Part shown: positions 60,835 to 64,000 of the stretch, piece after piece
Position numbering within the stretch: the first letter of the stretch is position 1
Layout of the letters: every line of letters starts with the position of its first letter
Source: Microcebus murinus
Lineage: Eukaryota > Chordata > Mammalia > Primates > Cheirogaleidae
Direction of reading: 5' to 3'
Assembly (NCBI RefSeq): GCF_040939455.1
Contig: NC_134116.1
Coordinates: 68,820,400-68,884,399, forward strand
Length of the DNA: 64,000 nucleotides
Made by a program: the position numbers and the translations under genes
Notes under the pieces: model-generated
Databases searched by the model: none
Told to the model about the DNA's origin: nothing
Seen by the model: only the letters and a program-made list of their open reading frames with translations

Positions 60835-61134
60835 TCAACAATCAAATTTGTTCGAAGGTGCCAAATTACAAAGAGACCTTACAAAGTGTGCTGGTATTGT
60901 GGTTTCTGAATTTTTAGAACCTTTCTCTGGGGTCATTTTTTAAAAAAACATTCAACTCATTGGCACTTGATATTCCAAGAAGGTTGTACAGACTGGAACG
61001 GTAAATGTAGATTTGGATGAGCTTGGGCAGCATTTGCATGAGCTGGGCAAAAAAGGAAAGCCAGTTCCAAGTTTTCACTCTAGAAATTCAATAGGGTCGT
61101 CTTCCATGCAAATAACACTTACACCCACCCGTCC
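60835..61134. other. Upstream flank of the CpG island
   Basis: Non-repetitive, moderately AT-rich DNA. No feature is named. Confidence 0.4.
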
Positions 61135-61350
61135 ACTTCGCAGACGCGGGCGCCGAGCTTCAGCATAAGCTCGTGGGATGCGCCTCGCGCCCAGACCTGA
61201 GTGGGTATCGCGAGAATCGTCCGGGGCCGGTACTACCCCCAGCTCTCTAGCATCCCGGCTGCAGCCCCGCCCTCCAAGCCCCGCCCCTTCCGCCCGCCGG
61301 CCCCGCCTCGCGGCCCAGCCTTAGTCGGAAGTGCGGCCGCCGGAACAGGC
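61135..61350 (+). promoter_or_regulatory. CpG-island promoter, probably SUPT20H
   Basis: A sharp jump in GC and CpG begins near 61135 and lasts to about 61830. Visible sites: TCGCGAGA (61208-61215), GC boxes CCCCGCCC (61265-61272), CCCCGCCCC (61279-61287) and CCCCGCCTC (61301-61309), and an ETS site CGGAAGTG (61326-61333). No TATA box. This is a housekeeping-type promoter. The + strand direction is inferred from downstream splice donors; a bidirectional start is possible. The gene name rests on remembered order in human 13q13.3 (SUPT20H downstream of CSNK1A1L, same strand). Confidence 0.65.
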
Positions 61351-61815
61351 GGTTGGCCAGGCTCAGGCACCCAGCCGCCGAAGGGGTGGGTTGGCATAGT
61401 GGCCGAGCTGGCGGTGCAGTCTTGAGGCCTAGCGCGGCTGCGGCCGGCACAGGCGGGCGGTGGCTGGTGGGTGGGACGAGCCCACGGCGGGCAGGCGGAC
61501 CGGTTAGGCGCGCGAGATCTGGCCGGGGTCAGAGGTGAGCAGGCCGCTTCCCAGAGCCCGCAGGAGGAACGATGTCCCCAGAGACGTTGGGCCCGGCGGG
61601 GATTGAGCCAGCCACGGTCCTCGCGGTTGCTGCCGTTGCCTGTCGCAGTGCTGCTAAGCCGCGCTTTTAATTTTAGTTTGATTTTTGGGTTCCAGATACA
61701 GGTGTTGTCGGAAACTCGCAAGAATTTTGCGTAGCGCTTCTGCGGAGGCGGCGTTTTGGTGTCCATATTGAATAAAGGCTGGTCGCTCCCCTGTGGAGTT
61801 GGCGGCGTTGTACAG
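61350..61815 (+). other. Candidate 5' UTR exon 1 of SUPT20H
   Basis: GC-rich transcribed leader, starting somewhere after the ETS site. Two good donors are visible: CAGAG|GTGAGC (exon end 61534) and TACAG|GTAAAG (exon end 61815). Either could end exon 1. The 197-codon minus frame across the island (61233-61826) is a GC-driven shadow. SUPT20H encodes a core subunit of the SAGA histone acetyltransferase complex; none of its coding sequence is seen here. Confidence 0.5.
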
Positions 61816-62244
61816 GTAAAGCCCAAGTTGTTCCAAATCTCGTGTAGTTGAAAGACTCAGGTCGATCAAAAAAATCAATGGATTGATAGTGACATTTAGA
61901 ATTGTATTAATTGCTGATCCTCAGTGTGGTTACCGGGCGTTCAGAAGTGAGGTTGGAGAATCGCTGCCCCTGGAAGCCATGTCCCGTCACCACCGCGTAG
62001 TGGGGGGCTGCGTCTTCCGGACTACAGCCCATCGGAATCCCACCAGGACTCGAAATGTAAAGCGATTAGCAAGGTTTTCAGAGTTAGATTGAGTACAGTG
62101 TACTACATAGTTAGATCAAAATTAAGAAAAATTTATATTAGTGTCTGAGCAGAATCAAGTCCTTATTTTAAATGTTTTTTTAAAAAATCAAAGACGGGTT
62201 CTGGCTTGGTCTGAAGGGTGTATTATTATTAGAATGTAAAATTA

Positions 62245-62400
62245 GATATTGAGGGAGCTCTGAATTCAGGTGTAGGTCCGTGATCTTGGGAAAGTCACTC
62301 ATTCTGAGCTCCTTATTCTGTAAAATGGAATCGATCATAGTGATTATAGTGATTTCCTCACAGGTTCTAGTAAATTCTGTGTAGAGAGTGTTTGTTTTGT
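62245..62400 (+). mobile_element. MIR SINE
   Basis: 'agctctgaattcaggtgtaggtccgtgatcttgggaaagtcactcattctgagctcc' and 'ttctgtaaaatgga' are the MIR core. Confidence 0.75.
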
Positions 62401-62944
62401 AAGAAGTATACAAAGTTAAGTTTTTGTGTGCGGGACTTAAATAATTTAAAGTTAGTAAACCCCTTTCCCGATTTAGTGACAAAAAATCTTAAAGTCATCA
62501 CATTTTGTCTGTAAGTATATAGTGGATCCTTAGATTCAGTGGTCAAATTTTTCATCTTAAATTCACCTTAAACCTCCTATGAACTCTCAAGGGCAGGATT
62601 AATGTCTTACTCATTTTTAAAAATGATTATTACTATTAATAGAACTTGTACCTATGATGTATTAGGAGCTTAGCCCATTTGTTTTAGTTTTCTTTCTTCT
62701 TTTTTTCTTTTTTTAACCTGAACTGGCAAAAACCTAAGCTTTGGGTTTCACTAAAAACAAAACAAAATAGTTTTACATGGAAAATCTTATTTTCTGTCAT
62801 CAGAAGTTATGCTTTAGCTCAGATGTATAGACATAGCGATGGTTACACGGAGTTAGGTAAAAGAAATAGATAAAAAACTTTATTTACCATCACTCTCAGA
62901 GTGAATGTTAATGTACTCTCACTGTGCTAGGCAGAGAGAATACA

Positions 62945-63122
62945 GCAGTGGACTTCAACACTGGCAGTACATTTGACCCATCTGGGGAACCCCCAAAATT
63001 ATGATCACTGTGCCCCACTGCAAACTAGTTAATCAGAATCTCTCTGGGGACTGCATGGGCAGTCCACTAGTTAAAGCTTCTCAGGTTACTCTGTCACACA
63101 GCCAGGATGAGAACCCCTGTGT
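62945..63122 (+). mobile_element. MER5-type hAT MITE
   Basis: 'cagtggacttcaacactggca', 'catctggggaacc', 'tgccccactgcaaactagttaatcagaatctctctgggg' and 'gatgagaacccctgtg' follow MER5A end to end, with inverted CAGTGG...CCCCTG-type termini. Confidence 0.78.
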
Positions 63123-63650
63123 TAGGGGAATGAGAGTCTTCATGAATGTCTAGTTTTCTTGAGGAGGGAAAGGGCTAGAAGATTGTAGCTGCATCTGAAA
63201 AATGGAGCTTGGGGAATTTGGGGGACTATCAGTAGAGTTTTTTTTATCAGGCATGAATGAAACCTAAGCAAAATGAACTGTATAGTGATCAAGGCCAGTG
63301 GGCAGGCTAATTTGAATGATACAGAGGAAAACAAGAAGAACAGCAATAGTGGTGATAGAGAAAAGATTAAAAAGCATTTATTGTTTTTCTTCAGGGACTT
63401 TAAATATTTTTGAAGACAGTGAGTAATGATTTTAACTTGCAAATTGTATTTTGCCCTACCTAGTTAAAACCTTTTTTCAGCAATGAGTGGATAGGTAGTG
63501 TTACATGAATTTTATTGTTGCACATTATTAAAAACTGTTAAAAATATATGTGCCTGAAGTAATTTTCCTTGGTAATTCCTAAATCATTTCATTTCTTTCT
63601 CTTAATAGCCTTATATTAATATTGGGTTTTTGTTGTTTTTGCTTTTACAG

Positions 63651-63748
63651 TATTATAAGATCGATACTAAGGACATGGTTTTCACCTCGCTTCATCAGCA
63701 CACATAATTTTTTTCTTCTTTTTGGACTCCCTATTTTATGCCATAATG
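63651..63748 (+). other. Candidate 5' exon 2 of SUPT20H
   Basis: 98 bp bounded by a strong acceptor (polypyrimidine then ACAG at 63650) and a consensus donor (ATG|GTAAGC, GT at 63749). It starts TATTATAAGATCGATACTAA. It contains two short upstream frames (ATG at 63675, stop within 33 bp; ATG at 63738, stop after two codons). The last three bases are ATG, so translation could begin at the exon's end and continue in the next exon, outside the window. No RNA evidence is available; this is a splice-site reading. Confidence 0.42.
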
Positions 63749-64000
63749 GTAAGCTACACTTCAGTAGTTCAAATTTGTGTTTTAGAATGTTTCTCTTCCT
63801 TCATCATCATAAAAATATTTGTATTATATATACAGAAATTTTCTTGGAAGCTGTGCAAATTATCCTGATTGGAAATTCACTTAGCAATCATGTACAAAAT
63901 CTTCTCCATAAAATATGTGGCTCCTGTCTCAATTCAATCTTATAATTATTACATCCAAGTTACACAGATAATCCATGTGCTTATATTTATGAAGCATTAA
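63749..64000 (+). other. Right edge, probable intron
   Basis: AT-rich, no gene feature. If the gene call is right this is intron sequence before the coding exons. Confidence 0.4.

Larger units (their letters stand above)
61816..63650 (+). other. Candidate first intron
   Basis: From the donor at 61816 to an acceptor at 63649-63650 (pyrimidine-rich 'ttgttgtttttgcttttacag'). It holds a GC-rich shoulder (61920-62050), a MIR and a MER5-type element. No coding exon is seen. Confidence 0.45.

Noticed and set aside
61233..61826. 197-codon open frame on the minus strand
   Set aside because: It lies across a CpG island, is Ala/Pro/Arg/Gly-rich as any GC-rich frame would be, and has no recognisable domain.
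63681..63710. Short likeness to the 5' end of U6 snRNA (CTCGCTTC then CAGCACA)
   Set aside because: Only about 20 bp match with mismatches. The rest of U6 and any Pol III promoter or T-run at the right place are missing, so it is treated as chance within the candidate exon.

Overview
This is nuclear DNA from a primate, and the repeats point to a strepsirrhine, most likely a Malagasy lemur. There are several Alu copies of a type whose middle reads as a TAAATAGAAAGAAATTAATT stretch followed by GGCCAACTAATATATATA, L1 3' ends that finish in an 'accccCATAATAtgc(c/t)gaaataaa' sequence, and a short piggyBac-type element between TTAA sites. Recent piggyBac activity among primates is known from mouse lemur. 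The species call is an inference from repeat families recalled without a database.

Only one intact protein gene lies in the window: an intronless casein kinase I alpha-like gene (positions 26101-27123, + strand). It sits inside a full processed copy of a CSNK1A1 transcript, about 25715-28868, with a GC-rich 5' UTR and a 1.7-kb 3' UTR ending in a polyadenylation signal. Diagnostic residues match the primate retrogene CSNK1A1L better than the parent CSNK1A1. About 35 kb downstream, at 61135-61850, is a CpG island with GC boxes and an ETS site. It is followed by a splice donor and, at 63651-63748, a candidate second exon. In human 13q13.3, as I remember it, SUPT20H starts downstream of CSNK1A1L on the same strand, so this island is probably the SUPT20H promoter. 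The coding exons would lie beyond the right edge.

The rest is intergenic and repeat-rich. Left arm (1-25.6 kb): a fossil Tigger-type transposase end, a probable old LTR retroelement, MaLR LTRs, a 2.3-kb 5'-truncated lemur-type L1, Alu copies, MIRs and the piggyBac-type MITE. Middle (28.9-61.1 kb): an LTR at the 3' end of the retrocopy, more MaLR, ERVL and other LTR remnants, L1 and L2 fragments, Tigger and MER5-type DNA transposons, Alus and many microsatellites. Several insertions have clear target-site duplications, which fix their order.

No novel multi-gene system, CRISPR array or operon is present. The observations most worth following are the intact kinase retrogene carrying its parent's 5' UTR, the piggyBac MITE, a 37-bp-arm quasi-palindrome at an LTR edge, an AluJ whose tail became a long GGAA tract, and the candidate SUPT20H 5' exon.
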